From assembly GCF_002252475.1 (NCBI RefSeq), contig NZ_NNRK01000034.1:124001-188000 (forward strand): a DNA stretch of 64,000 nucleotides, written 5' to 3'. Positions 36,454 through 47,711 of this stretch are shown in pieces; within the stretch, counting starts at the first letter, position 1, and each line of letters opens with the position of its first letter. Source of the DNA: Brucella rhizosphaerae (GTDB lineage: Bacteria; Pseudomonadota; Alphaproteobacteria; Rhizobiales; Rhizobiaceae). The notes under the pieces are model-generated. The model saw only the letters and a list, made by a program, of their open reading frames with translations. It did not search any database and was not told the origin of the DNA. The translations under genes and the position numbers were made by a program.

Positions 36454-37946
36454 CAGCCCGTGCGCGCGCCGATATGCATGTTGAGCGTCTTGGTTTCGGT
36501 ATAATCCTCAACCGCATGACGGCCCAGCTCGCGACCCAGACCCGACTGGCGATAACCGCCAAAAGGCAGTTCCGGTGTGCCGTCCATGAAAGTGTTCATC
36601 CACACAGTACCGGCACGCACCTTGCGACCAATGTTCATGCAGGTGTCGAAATCACGGCTCCACACACCTGCCGACAAGCCATAATCGACCGCATTGGCAA
36701 TCGAAATCGCTTCATCGACAGTATCAAAGGAGAGCACCGACAAGACTGGTCCAAACACTTCCTCACGCGCCACGGCCATATCGGCCTTCACGCCCGCAAG
36801 AATAGTCGGCCCCATATATTGACCGAGCCCGAGATCAAGCACATCGCCGCCGTGAGCAAGCGAAGCACCCGCCTTCTTTGCCTGATCAACGTAGGAACCA
36901 ACTTTGCTCAAATGTTGCGGTGTGATAATCGCGCCCACCTGCGTGCTGACATCAAGCGGATCGCCAACGATCACCTTTTTCGACAAATCAGCAACACGCC
37001 CAACGATCTCATCAACAATGGAGCGGTGCACGATGAGACGCGAACCGGCATTGCAGCATTCGCCCGCGTTGAACCAGGCACCGAACACGGCCGCATCAAT
37101 GAATGCATCCATATCCGCATCCGGGAAAAGGATTTGCGGGTTTTTGCCGCCAAGCTCCAGCGATACTTTTTTGAGCGTTTGCGCGGCATTGGCCATGGTG
37201 AGTTTGCCGACGCCCGTCGAACCAGTAAAGGACACCATATCGACGTCCGGATGCGTGCTCATATGCTGACCGACATCAGCACCCGTTCCGGTGATGATGT
37301 TTACCACACCATCCGGAACACCTGCTTCAGCCAGAATTTCGCCCAGCAACAATGTCGAACCAGACGTGAGTTCCGACGGTTTCACCACAGCCGTGCAACC
37401 GGCAGCGAGTGCGAAAGGCAGTTTCTGCCCGACGATCAGGAACGGGAAGTTCCAGGGCGTGATGATGGAAACAACACCAATCGCCTCGCGCAATACAACA
37501 CCCAGCGTGCCGTCACCCAGCGTGTTGTAGCTCTCGCCGTGCAGATCGCGTGCGAGTGCCGCCGCATACCGCCAAATATCAACAGAACCGGCGATCTCGC
37601 CGCGCACCTGGCTGATTGGTTTGCCGGCTTCAATGGCATCGAGATAGGCTAATTCTTCAGCCCGCGCTTCAATCAGATCGGCAGCTTTCAGCAATACCAA
37701 TGATCGTTGTGAAGCAGTCTTCGAGGTCCAGCGGCCATCGTCAAAAGCTCTGCGCGCGGCGGAAACAGCGCGGTCAACATCAGCCTTGTTGCCCGCCGGA
37801 TAACGGCTCACGGTTACGCCATGGCCGGGAGCCACCCGTTCAATGCTCTCGCCGCTCTGACTTTGAACCCATTTGCCATCAATCAGCATTGAGAATCCAC
37901 GAACTTCCAGCCCGGTCAGCGGTTGCGGTTTTACGACGACGCTCAT
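36432..37946 (-). CDS. Aldehyde dehydrogenase family protein
   Basis: A 504-residue NAD(P)-dependent aldehyde dehydrogenase. PWNFPFLI, GSTGVGK, LELGGKNPQ with the general-base Glu (about 264) and FNAGECCNAGSR with the nucleophile Cys (about 298) are all intact. It resembles betaine- and phenylacetaldehyde-type enzymes, but the substrate is open. Two ATGs compete: 37952 inside the previous gene's end, and 37946 in a TGATG overlap with its stop and AAGGA upstream; the latter is chosen. The likely role is to oxidise the aldehyde made by a GMC partner. Confidence 0.9.
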   Translation of the reverse strand: MSVVVKPQPLTGLEVRGFSMLIDGKWVQSQSGESIERVAPGHGVTVSRYPAGNKADVDRAVSAARRAFDDGRWTSKTASQRSLVLLKAADLIEARAEELAYLDAIEAGKPISQVRGEIAGSVDIWRYAAALARDLHGESYNTLGDGTLGVVLREAIGVVSIITPWNFPFLIVGQKLPFALAAGCTAVVKPSELTSGSTLLLGEILAEAGVPDGVVNIITGTGADVGQHMSTHPDVDMVSFTGSTGVGKLTMANAAQTLKKVSLELGGKNPQILFPDADMDAFIDAAVFGAWFNAGECCNAGSRLIVHRSIVDEIVGRVADLSKKVIVGDPLDVSTQVGAIITPQHLSKVGSYVDQAKKAGASLAHGGDVLDLGLGQYMGPTILAGVKADMAVAREEVFGPVLSVLSFDTVDEAISIANAVDYGLSAGVWSRDFDTCMNIGRKVRAGTVWMNTFMDGTPELPFGGYRQSGLGRELGRHAVEDYTETKTLNMHIGARTGWWMPQAK

Positions 37947-38737
37947 CACCATTTTCCTTCAAATTTTGCTTCGCGCTTTTCGCTGAAAGAGCGCACGCCT
38001 TCTTTCAGATCGCCGGTCTTGGCAGCCAGAATGGAGCCCAGTGCTTCCACCGCCGTGCCGTTATCTTCGCCATTGGCGACAGACAGCATAAGTTTAGAAA
38101 TCTCGAGTGCGGCGGGCCCGCGTTTTGCCACCCGTTCCGCATAATCCCTGGCAGCTTCAAGTGCAGTGCCCGTATCCACAACACTATCGACCAGACCATG
38201 CAACAGCGCTTCTTCGGCAGTGAATATCTCGCCGCCCAGCACCATGCGGCGGACAATCTGCGGACCAAACCGGCGCACCAGACGTTGCGTGCCAGACCAG
38301 CCAGGAATCATACCAAGCGAGGTTTCCGGCAGACCTATCTTTGCCTGTCGTTCAACAATGCGGATATCGGCAGCACCCGCCAATTCCAGACCACCGCCCA
38401 AAGCATGGCCGTTCATCGCCGCAATCAACGGCATGCGCAAAGTCGCAAGCCGCTCGAAAACGCGATGCCCATAGCGCACCCATGCATGGCCAAACTCTTG
38501 CGGCTCCATGCCGCCCCATGCCTTGATATCGCCACCCGCTGAAAAGGCCTTGCCCTCGCCGGTCAGGATTGCAACGCGGATGGAAGCATCAGCCTCGACA
38601 TGATCACAAGCTGCTGACAGTTCCTGTAAAAGTTCAATATCCAATGCATTGAGCTTTTCAGGCCGTCTGATGGTCATCACAGCTATATGGTTCTCAACCA
38701 GAATTTCCACGCGTCCAATATTTACGTTTTCTGGCAT
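37946..38737 (-). CDS. Enoyl-CoA hydratase/isomerase family protein
   Basis: A 263-residue crotonase. Both hydratase glutamates are present: one in GGGLELAGAADIR and one in GLPETSLGMIPGWSGTQRL, which favours true enoyl-CoA hydration over the isomerase or hydrolase branches. It starts directly after the CoA-transferase stop with no gap and its stop overlaps the aldehyde dehydrogenase start. In context it should hydrate an alpha,beta-unsaturated acyl-CoA made by the neighbouring CoA-transferase. Confidence 0.9.
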   Translation of the reverse strand: MPENVNIGRVEILVENHIAVMTIRRPEKLNALDIELLQELSAACDHVEADASIRVAILTGEGKAFSAGGDIKAWGGMEPQEFGHAWVRYGHRVFERLATLRMPLIAAMNGHALGGGLELAGAADIRIVERQAKIGLPETSLGMIPGWSGTQRLVRRFGPQIVRRMVLGGEIFTAEEALLHGLVDSVVDTGTALEAARDYAERVAKRGPAALEISKLMLSVANGEDNGTAVEALGSILAAKTGDLKEGVRSFSEKREAKFEGKW

Positions 38738-40339
38738 TTAAGCCTCCAGCTTTCTGGCAGGCTTTTCGGGCAACGTAAGCCCAATCGGTTCATCGCGGAA
38801 CAGGGCTTCATCCATCCGTTTGAGTCTGTCCGAAACGATCAGCGGAAATTCTGCCTGATCGAGAATATGTGTCTGCAAATCGACGCCCGGCGCGATTTCC
38901 GTCAACACGATGCCCTCAGGCGTCAGCTTCAATACGGCACGTTCTGTGACATAGGTGATGTCTTGTCCCTGTTCGACACCACGCGGACCTGAGAAGGTGA
39001 CATGCTCGACCTCATTGACGAGCTTCTTGAGCTTGCCTTCCTTCTCGATCACCAGCTTGCCATCAGCGACGGAGAGCTTCGCGCCAGCATTAAACATGCC
39101 GGAGAACACGATCTTCTTTGCTCTCGCGGTAATGTCGACAAAGCCACCGGCACCCGCTGTCACATGCGGCCGAAACGACAGTTTCGAAACATTGACCGAG
39201 CCGTCGCGCCCGATCTCAAGGAAAGACAGAAGCGAGGCATCGAACCCCGCGCCTTGGAAATAAGTGAACTGATAGGGCGAAGGCATATAGGCGTCGGCAT
39301 TCGCCGCGCAGCCGAAGGCAAAATCCAGAAGCGGCACACCGCCAACCGCACCCTGCTCGATCACCCACGTCACTGCACCATGCAAGCCTTCTTCAAGCAG
39401 AATGCGTGGCACATTGGCGGAAATGCCAAAGCCCAAGTTTACCGCACTCCCCGTCTGCAACTCCTGCGCCACGCGGCGGGCAATCGCTTTCTGGATATTG
39501 AATTCGGGCAAACGAAATGTATCGAGCGGGCGGAAAATCTCCCCGGATATCGCCGGATCGTAAAGTGTCTGGGTGGTCTGTTTCTGGTCCGGATCAACCA
39601 CGATATAATCAACCAGAACACCCGGCACGCGAACATCATGCGGCTTCAGCGTGCCTTCTTTGGCAATACGTTTCACCTGCGCAATGACGATGCCGCCATT
39701 GTTGCGTGCAGCAAGTGCCTGATCGAGACCGCCAAGATAAGCACCCTCATGTTCATAGGTAAGGTTGCCACGTTCATCAGCCGTGGTGGCACGAATGATC
39801 GTGACATGTGGCACGATATTGGGGAAATAGAGCCAGTCTTCGCCTTCAAAACTGACATGTTTAACGACAGGCTCCTGTGTGGCCTTTTCGTTCATCGCCG
39901 TGCCCTGTCGCTTGGGATCAACGAAAGTATCAAGCCCCACCCTGGTCAGCACGCCGGGGCGCTTGGCAGCAGCTTCGCGGTGCATATCGAACAGGATACC
40001 GGACGGAATATTATAGGCCGGGATCTCGTTATTGGTGATCATCTGCCAGATCAGCGGTGGCTCGGCGCTTGATGGCCCGGACGGGTAAGAACCGCCGATA
40101 ATCTTTTTCAGAAGCCCTTTTTTGGCAATGTAATCGACGCCTTTGATACCGCTCATATCACCCGCAGCAATCGGGTGCAGCGTGGTGATGTCTTTGGGAT
40201 GGCCGGTCTCGTCAAAACGCTCGCCGATGGCTTTCAGCATCATATCGGGACAGCCAAGACCGCTCGACGAAGACACCGAGACGACGGCGTTATCAGGAAT
40301 GAGTGCGGCGGCTTCTGCAAATGAAATATGTTTGCTCAT
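38738..40339 (-). CDS. Family I acyl-CoA transferase, fused alpha-beta (YdiF/propionate CoA-transferase-like)
   Basis: A 533-residue enzyme with both CoA-transferase domains in one chain. GGSYPSGPSSAEPPLI belongs to the alpha half; the catalytic glutamate is in VIEQGAVGGVP (E328), with GFGISANVPRILLEE before it in the beta half. It moves CoA from acetyl- or succinyl-CoA to a carboxylic acid. The frame reaches 40402 inside the upstream Gfo/Idh gene; ATG 40339 gives the family N-terminus (ISFAEAAALIPDNAVVSV). It probably activates the acid produced by the aldehyde dehydrogenase. Confidence 0.9.
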   Translation of the reverse strand: MSKHISFAEAAALIPDNAVVSVSSSSGLGCPDMMLKAIGERFDETGHPKDITTLHPIAAGDMSGIKGVDYIAKKGLLKKIIGGSYPSGPSSAEPPLIWQMITNNEIPAYNIPSGILFDMHREAAAKRPGVLTRVGLDTFVDPKRQGTAMNEKATQEPVVKHVSFEGEDWLYFPNIVPHVTIIRATTADERGNLTYEHEGAYLGGLDQALAARNNGGIVIAQVKRIAKEGTLKPHDVRVPGVLVDYIVVDPDQKQTTQTLYDPAISGEIFRPLDTFRLPEFNIQKAIARRVAQELQTGSAVNLGFGISANVPRILLEEGLHGAVTWVIEQGAVGGVPLLDFAFGCAANADAYMPSPYQFTYFQGAGFDASLLSFLEIGRDGSVNVSKLSFRPHVTAGAGGFVDITARAKKIVFSGMFNAGAKLSVADGKLVIEKEGKLKKLVNEVEHVTFSGPRGVEQGQDITYVTERAVLKLTPEGIVLTEIAPGVDLQTHILDQAEFPLIVSDRLKRMDEALFRDEPIGLTLPEKPARKLEA

Positions 40340-40343
40340 AGCT

Positions 40344-42382
<2,039 letters not shown>

Positions 42383-42408
42383 ACCAATCTCCTGTTCCTT
42401 TCATTTAA

Positions 42409-42422
42409 TTGGAACGTTCCAA
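42409..42422. promoter_or_regulatory. LacI-type operator next to lacI start
   Basis: TTGGAACGTTCCAA is a perfect 14 bp palindrome with the central CG typical of LacI-family operators. It lies 27-40 bases upstream of the lacI start, where a promoter would be. Confidence 0.8.
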
Positions 42423-42604
42423 ATTTGTCAACGGTTTTGGATGACCACAGAATAATCGCGAAACGGCGCCGAAAATACCGATGAAAACTCAACATCTGGC
42501 TGCTGATTCTTAGTTTTCTCACAGAAACAGCCGTCATTTTACGTGTTTCACAGAAAAACCGCTATTGCTGCACAATTTTGCCTTAATTGGCTTCGTCTTG
42601 ATAA

Positions 42605-42618
42605 TTGGAACGATCTAA
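42605..42618. promoter_or_regulatory. Second LacI-type operator, before the DUF993 gene
   Basis: TTGGAACGATCTAA keeps the left half-site of 42409-42422 exactly and a degenerate right half, with matching AATT flanks. It lies 35-48 bases before the DUF993 start. Two sites about 196 bp apart could allow looping. Confidence 0.7.
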
Positions 42619-42652
42619 ATTATGAGTACTGCCATTGGTATGGAGGAGTGAC

Positions 42653-43831
42653 ATGAGCGCATTATCCGAAAACGTGTTGGTCCTTCCCTTCGCGGATGGA
42701 AGCCTCAAGCCCCACCGCCTGATTGGCACACCAACGCCGCGACCGGCTTCAACTCCCCGTTTCAACCGCATTGCCTACGCTGCAGCGCATGTCGTCTCCG
42801 ACCCGCTCAAAGATACTCGCCCCTGGAATAGTTCCCTGATTGACTGGGATGCAACCATGGCCTTCCGGCATCACCTCTGGAGCCTTGGCTTCCAGATTGC
42901 GGAAGCAATGGACACATCACAACGTGGCATGGGACTGGACTGGACGGGAGCGCAGGAACTGATCCGCCGCTCGCTGGCTGAAGCCAAAACCGTGCCGGGT
43001 GCCGATCTCGCCAGCGGTGCGGGCACCGATCATCTCGATCCGGCGGAAGCAAAAGAGCTTGATGACATTATCAAAGCCTATGAAACACAGGCCGAATTCA
43101 TCGAAAAGCACGGCGGGCGTTTCATTCTGATGGCTAGCCGGGCACTGGCACGCATTGCTCGTTCACCGGACGATTATGCCAGAGTCTATGGTCATATTCT
43201 CACTCATGCGCGCGAAAAAGTCGTGCTGCACTGGCTGGGCGATATGTTCGACCCGCAACTCAAAGGATATTGGGGGTCAACGAAATTCGAGGATGCGCTT
43301 GAAACAGTGATCAGCATTATCAAAGCCAATCGCGACAAGGTGGAAGGCATCAAAATCTCGCTGCTGGAAGAGCGTTATGAGATTGCGCTTCGCAACCGCC
43401 TCCCCGAAGGCGTTCTGTGTTTCACAGGCGATGATTTCAATTATGCGCCATTGATCGAAGGCGATGGCCAGAAACACAGTCACGCTCTGCTTGGCATTTT
43501 CGATGCGGTTGCACCGCAGGCCTCAGCCGCGCTTGTAGCACTGGCCGAGGGCGACAATGCGCGCTTTCGTGCAATCATCGAACCAACCGTGCCGTTGTCG
43601 CGGAAAATCTTTGAAGCTCCCACACAATATTACAAGGCAGGCGTCGTGTTCCTGGCCTGGCTCAACGGGCACCAAAGCCATTTTACGATGCCCGCCGGCA
43701 TGCAATCAGCCCGCGGCATTGTCCATTATGCCGATATTTTCCGGCTTTCTGATGAAGCAAATGTGCTCGCCAATCCGGATATGGCTATCGCCCGCATGCG
43801 GCAACTTCTGGCAGTCTACGGCGTGAAATAG
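42653..43831 (+). CDS. DUF993 protein (dihydrodipicolinate synthase-like fold)
   Basis: A 392-residue protein of the DUF993 family, which is annotated as related to DapA/aldolase TIM barrels. Visible family-like stretches include DWDATMAFRHHLWSLGFQIAEAMDTSQRG near the start, VYGHILTHAREKVVLHWLGDMFDPQLKGYWGS in the middle and KISLLEERYEIALRNRLP; a lysine in this last stretch could be the Schiff-base residue. GGAGGAG precedes ATG 42653, preferred over the frame start at 42635. Divergent from lacI and, by the shared operators, in the same regulon. A retro-aldol step on a keto-sugar acid is a possibility, not a demonstrated role. Confidence 0.82.
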   Translation: MSALSENVLVLPFADGSLKPHRLIGTPTPRPASTPRFNRIAYAAAHVVSDPLKDTRPWNSSLIDWDATMAFRHHLWSLGFQIAEAMDTSQRGMGLDWTGAQELIRRSLAEAKTVPGADLASGAGTDHLDPAEAKELDDIIKAYETQAEFIEKHGGRFILMASRALARIARSPDDYARVYGHILTHAREKVVLHWLGDMFDPQLKGYWGSTKFEDALETVISIIKANRDKVEGIKISLLEERYEIALRNRLPEGVLCFTGDDFNYAPLIEGDGQKHSHALLGIFDAVAPQASAALVALAEGDNARFRAIIEPTVPLSRKIFEAPTQYYKAGVVFLAWLNGHQSHFTMPAGMQSARGIVHYADIFRLSDEANVLANPDMAIARMRQLLAVYGVK

Positions 43832-44051
43832 TTTCCGAAATTCTGAGTACCGGCAGAGACATACAAATTTTCTGATGTTTCAGAAACCGCGCTGCAACAT
43901 GGCTGCGCGGCAAATACGCTCGTCTAAATCTTCAGAAAAACTCTGCTTCCCGTAGACATTTCCATGTAACGCATCTGGAAGAATCAATATATACTACAAA
44001 TAATGTGTTTTTTACTATTTTATAATATTATAATGGGGAATTATTATTATA
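43832..44051. other. 220 bp AT-rich leader before the autotransporter gene
   Basis: A short hairpin (CCGCGC 43887-43892 with GCGCGG 43905-43910) may end DUF993 transcripts. From about 43985 the DNA becomes very AT-rich, with TATAAT at 44021-44026 and again at 44029-44034; GGGGA at 44035-44039 is a distant ribosome-binding candidate. Confidence 0.5.
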
Positions 44052-46289
44052 ATGAAAAAATATAAGTTACTTATAAAATCAACAATACTTTCCGCAATCT
44101 GTTCGCAAGCTTGGGCGGAAACACCGGTTTTCGAGGTGCATGGTTCGTTCGGCGGAGCGAGAGCCGATGCTGCGAGCATATCCGCCGACGGCAAGACAAT
44201 TGGTATCCGTCGCATGTCTGCCGGCGGTGCCTATGACAAGTCATTTATCGTCACTCCGGACGGCATAACCGATATCGGCTCACTCAGCGGTTCTGATGCG
44301 ACGGCCCTGCTTGAGGTTTCGGCAAACGGGCTTGCAGCGATTGGCAGCAGTGCGATCTACTCAACACAATCGCATGCGTTCTGGTGGTCGCGTGAAACCG
44401 GTATCCGCGATATCGGCACATTGGGCGGTTCTGTTTCATCGCCCAAAGGTATTTCGGCCAGCGGAACGGTTGTGGCCGGTGACAGCTATCTTGCTGGCGA
44501 CACTATAACGAACTCATTTCGCTGGACCCTTCAGGACGGTATTACCAACCTCGGTCATTTGGGGGGCGATTCATCGTTCACCAATGCAATCTCAGCCGAT
44601 GGCAGCACAATCATCGGCTATAGTTCCAATGCAAACTTCAACACCCATGCCTTCCGTTGGACCCAAGCGGCCGGCATGGTCAGCCTTCAGACACTTGGTG
44701 GCAACAATTCATCTGCACGAGGTGTATCAGCGGATGGAAGCGTGGTTGTTGGTGCAAGCGATACTGCCAACAATCAGCAACACGCTTTCCGATGGACGGC
44801 CAACACAGGCATGATCGATATCGACACTCACGGAAACCAGGAAAGCATTGCCAATCTTGTTTCGGGCGATGGCATGGTTGTGGTCGGAAGTGCCACCTTC
44901 AATGGCGGCTTCAATCAGGCTTTCCGATGGACCCAACAATCCGGCATGATCAGTTTGAACTCACTCGGTGGTGGTCTTTCTCATGCTCTCAGCATGACAA
45001 CCGACGGCTCCGCGGTGGTTGGCTACAGTTACACAGACACAATGGCACTGCGCGCTTTCCGCTGGACTGCAAGCGATGGCATGATTGATTTGGGTACGAT
45101 AGGAGGCAACAGCGCGATCGCTTGGGATGTTTCCAGCGACGGCAGCGTTATTGCAGGAACTGCCGAAACTGCGAGTGGCGAGCTTCACGCAACTCTGTGG
45201 AAGTTCCCAAAACCTGATACCGGGACACCACCGACAAATCCGGGAACCAATCCGGAAACGCCCACAAATCCCGGTACTAATCCAGGCTCCAACCCCGGTT
45301 CTGATCCGGGTTCCAATCCGGGCACACCGTCAGTGGAAAATCCCCCTGTAAAAGAGCCGGAAGTGGCTCCGAAGATTATAGATGTCGACCACACTGTAGC
45401 GACTGTCTTCACTCTGGCGAGTAACAGTTTCTCTGCGATGGAAGCACAGCGTTTGACACTCAACAAGTTGCAGGGCTTCTGCGATGTCGAGAGAGCAGGC
45501 CAAACCTGCTATTCGCTGTTTACCGATATCAGCGGTTTTGGTGACCAGAAGGATCTGCTTTCAGGTTTCACACTTGGCCACGGTTTTACCGATAATTTCT
45601 CGGCAGGCGTCACCATAGCACACTCCTTCTGGCGCGATCAGCCTGACGGCTTTGATGCAGGGAACGACAATTTCGGCGGTGGTCTCTATGCGCAATGGAA
45701 GGACAAGACTGCCATCGGTGACTGGTACATGCGGGCGAGTCTTGCAGCCAATCGCTATGATACGGATATAACGCGACCGGTGCTTGCCTATACCGAAGCC
45801 GGAACTGGTGAAAGCAGGCTGCAAGGCTGGAGCACAGCCCTGGAGCTGGGACGTACAGACAGTCTCAGCTTCCGGAACGCCCGCATCGGCTATTATGGCG
45901 GTTTGCGTTACAGCCATCTTTCGATGGACGGTTATACGGAAAGCAATGCACTGTTCCCATTCACCTATGGGGATATGAAATACGAATTGACGACCGCCTA
46001 TGCCGGCGCCAACTACTCGATGCCTTTGACCGAAAGAATCCGGTGGTCCATTAATCTTGAGATCGAACAGGACCTTGCGCACAACGATCCGGAATTTAGC
46101 GCTAAAGCTGAGTATATCGGGGCCTTAGCACTCGACCCGGATTTTTCTCATGCCAGAGGCTCCGCATGGACGAGCCTGAGTTATGCCGTCAATGAAACTG
46201 TCGATCTTTCGTTGACGCCTTATGTCACCCGGACAGCATCACGCGACAATGCTTTCGGAGCCATGGTCAGGATTTCGGGAAAGTTCTGA
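44052..46289 (+). CDS. HAF-repeat autotransporter
   Basis: A 745-residue surface protein. Signal peptide 1-22 (cleavage after AWA). About residues 30-390 hold eight or nine repeats of roughly 40-43 residues with the pattern S.DG..V.G......AFRWT..GM..L..LGG, the HAF extracellular repeat, likely a beta-propeller. A linker of PGTNPGSNPGSDPG repeats (about 395-430) follows, and the last ~270 residues form a type V autotransporter beta-barrel ending in MVRISGKF, with a terminal aromatic residue as expected. Adhesion is the usual inferred role. The first ten codons and leader are far more AT-rich than the neighbours, which suggests acquisition or a special regulatory start. Confidence 0.88.
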   Translation: MKKYKLLIKSTILSAICSQAWAETPVFEVHGSFGGARADAASISADGKTIGIRRMSAGGAYDKSFIVTPDGITDIGSLSGSDATALLEVSANGLAAIGSSAIYSTQSHAFWWSRETGIRDIGTLGGSVSSPKGISASGTVVAGDSYLAGDTITNSFRWTLQDGITNLGHLGGDSSFTNAISADGSTIIGYSSNANFNTHAFRWTQAAGMVSLQTLGGNNSSARGVSADGSVVVGASDTANNQQHAFRWTANTGMIDIDTHGNQESIANLVSGDGMVVVGSATFNGGFNQAFRWTQQSGMISLNSLGGGLSHALSMTTDGSAVVGYSYTDTMALRAFRWTASDGMIDLGTIGGNSAIAWDVSSDGSVIAGTAETASGELHATLWKFPKPDTGTPPTNPGTNPETPTNPGTNPGSNPGSDPGSNPGTPSVENPPVKEPEVAPKIIDVDHTVATVFTLASNSFSAMEAQRLTLNKLQGFCDVERAGQTCYSLFTDISGFGDQKDLLSGFTLGHGFTDNFSAGVTIAHSFWRDQPDGFDAGNDNFGGGLYAQWKDKTAIGDWYMRASLAANRYDTDITRPVLAYTEAGTGESRLQGWSTALELGRTDSLSFRNARIGYYGGLRYSHLSMDGYTESNALFPFTYGDMKYELTTAYAGANYSMPLTERIRWSINLEIEQDLAHNDPEFSAKAEYIGALALDPDFSHARGSAWTSLSYAVNETVDLSLTPYVTRTASRDNAFGAMVRISGKF

Positions 46290-46299
46290 CCCAAAAACA

Positions 46300-46334
46300 A
46301 AAAGCCTCGCGGCAAAACGTGCCGCGAGGCTTTT
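46300..46334. terminator. Bidirectional terminator after the autotransporter
   Basis: AAAAGCCTCGCGGCA (46300-46314), loop AAACG, TGCCGCGAGGCTTTT (46320-46334): a perfect 15 bp stem with A and T tails, serving both the autotransporter and the convergent monooxygenase gene. Confidence 0.94.
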
Positions 46335-46353
46335 CAACTCTTATAAGCCGGTC

Positions 46354-47376
46354 TCAGCGCCAGCCAAGCGCCGGTGCAACATGCTTGAGGATCGACTCGA
46401 TCACATGGGCGTTGTACTCAACCCCGAGCTGGTTCGGTACAGTCAGAAGCAGGGTGTCGGCTTCGGCAATCGCCTCGTCCTTTTCGAGCTGCTTAATGAG
46501 CTTATCCGGTTCAGCCGCATAGGACCGGCCAAAGACGGCTCGCAAATCCTCTTCAATGTAGCCGATCGAATCCTGCTCATTGCTGCCGCCACCAAAATAA
46601 GCGCGATCGCGATCATCAACGAGCGCGAAGATGCTGCGGCTTATCGAAACGCGTGGCGTGCGGGTGTGTCCTGCTTCTTTCCATGCTTCGCGATAAGCGC
46701 GGATCTGCCTTGCCTGCTGAATATGCAAAGGCTCGCCGCTTTCGTCCTTTTTCAAGGTCGAACTTTGCAGATTCATACCGAGTTTTGCAGCCCAGATTGC
46801 CGTGGCATCCGATGCAGCACCCCACCAGATACGATCCCGAAGGCCTTCAGAATGTGGCTCGATCTTCAGAAGCCCCGGAGTGTTCGGAAACATAGGACGC
46901 GGGTTTGGCTGGGCAAAGCCTTCTCCTTTGAGAGCTTCAAAAAAGGCTTCGCCATGCTTACGGCCCAGATCAGCATCGCTCATGCCCTCTTCCGGCTCGT
47001 AACCGAAGTAGCGCCAGCCATCGATAACCTGTTCCGGCGAACCGCGGCTGATGCCAAGCTGCAAACGGCCCTTTGAAATGAGGTCAGCTGCACCGGCATC
47101 TTCCACCATATAGAGCGGGTTCTCATAGCGCATATCGATCACGGCAGTGCCAATCTCGATCTTGCTTGTCTTGGCGCCAACAGCGGCAAGCAGCGGAAAA
47201 GGCGAAGCTAGCTGACGTGCAAAGTGATGGACGCGGAAATATGCGCCATCTGCGCCGAGTTCTTCAGCAGCAACGGCCAGATCAATCGACTGCAGCAAAG
47301 CATCACCCGCGGAACGGGTTCCAGACTGTGGCGAAGGCGACCAGTGGCCGAATGAAAGAAAGCCTATCTTCTTCAT
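46354..47376 (-). CDS. LLM-class flavin-dependent monooxygenase
   Basis: A 340-residue luciferase-like protein (MsnO8/limonene monooxygenase type TIM barrel) using reduced FMN or F420. Family-typical parts are MKKIGFLSFGHWSP, ELGADGAYFRVHHFARQLASPFPLLAAVGAKTSKIEIGTAVIDMRYENPLYMVEDAG and GRLQLGISRGSPEQVIDG. The open frame extends to 47583, but GAGGATCATAGTC before ATG 47376 fixes the start. Substrate unknown. It is divergent from an ABC binding-protein gene. Confidence 0.89.
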   Translation of the reverse strand: MKKIGFLSFGHWSPSPQSGTRSAGDALLQSIDLAVAAEELGADGAYFRVHHFARQLASPFPLLAAVGAKTSKIEIGTAVIDMRYENPLYMVEDAGAADLISKGRLQLGISRGSPEQVIDGWRYFGYEPEEGMSDADLGRKHGEAFFEALKGEGFAQPNPRPMFPNTPGLLKIEPHSEGLRDRIWWGAASDATAIWAAKLGMNLQSSTLKKDESGEPLHIQQARQIRAYREAWKEAGHTRTPRVSISRSIFALVDDRDRAYFGGGSNEQDSIGYIEEDLRAVFGRSYAAEPDKLIKQLEKDEAIAEADTLLLTVPNQLGVEYNAHVIESILKHVAPALGWR

Positions 47377-47711
47377 GACTATGATCCTCAGGGCATAACC
47401 CGCCAAAGTGAAAAGAGAAGCGGCAGGACTATGCTTCAGGTTTTGTGCAGGGGCACTTTTCAACTGTTCTGTCAGAATATGGCGGTGGGCGATAGCCATT
47501 GAAAGGCCGCTGAACACTGTGTTCATGAAACCGAATATAACGGGCAACAGATTGGCTGCGATCACAACACGTTGACAGCCCAAACAGACCAGATTAAGCC
47601 TCGATATGAGGCGGATTGGCCTTCAATCCCGACATAGAGTTGGGATTGGGTATAAGGTCGATATCCACAAAATGCCCAAACAGGCAATGCACTAAAACAG
47701 GGGAGATATTT
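47377..47711. other. 335 bp divergent region, monooxygenase / ABC binding protein
   Basis: On the plus strand TTGACA at 47572-47577 with TAAGCC 17 bp later is a candidate promoter for the ABC gene. An inverted repeat CAATCCC/GGGATTG (47624-47630, 47642-47648) and a small one CCTCgatatGAGG lie downstream of it and could be operators. No gene was seen. Confidence 0.45.

Noticed and set aside
36441-37652. 403-codon plus-strand frame opposite the aldehyde dehydrogenase gene
   Set aside because: The dehydrogenase on the other strand has all its motifs intact; this frame is only the result of codon bias.
39002-40072. 356-codon plus-strand frame opposite the CoA-transferase gene
   Set aside because: No domain or start signal; the CoA-transferase is complete on the minus strand.
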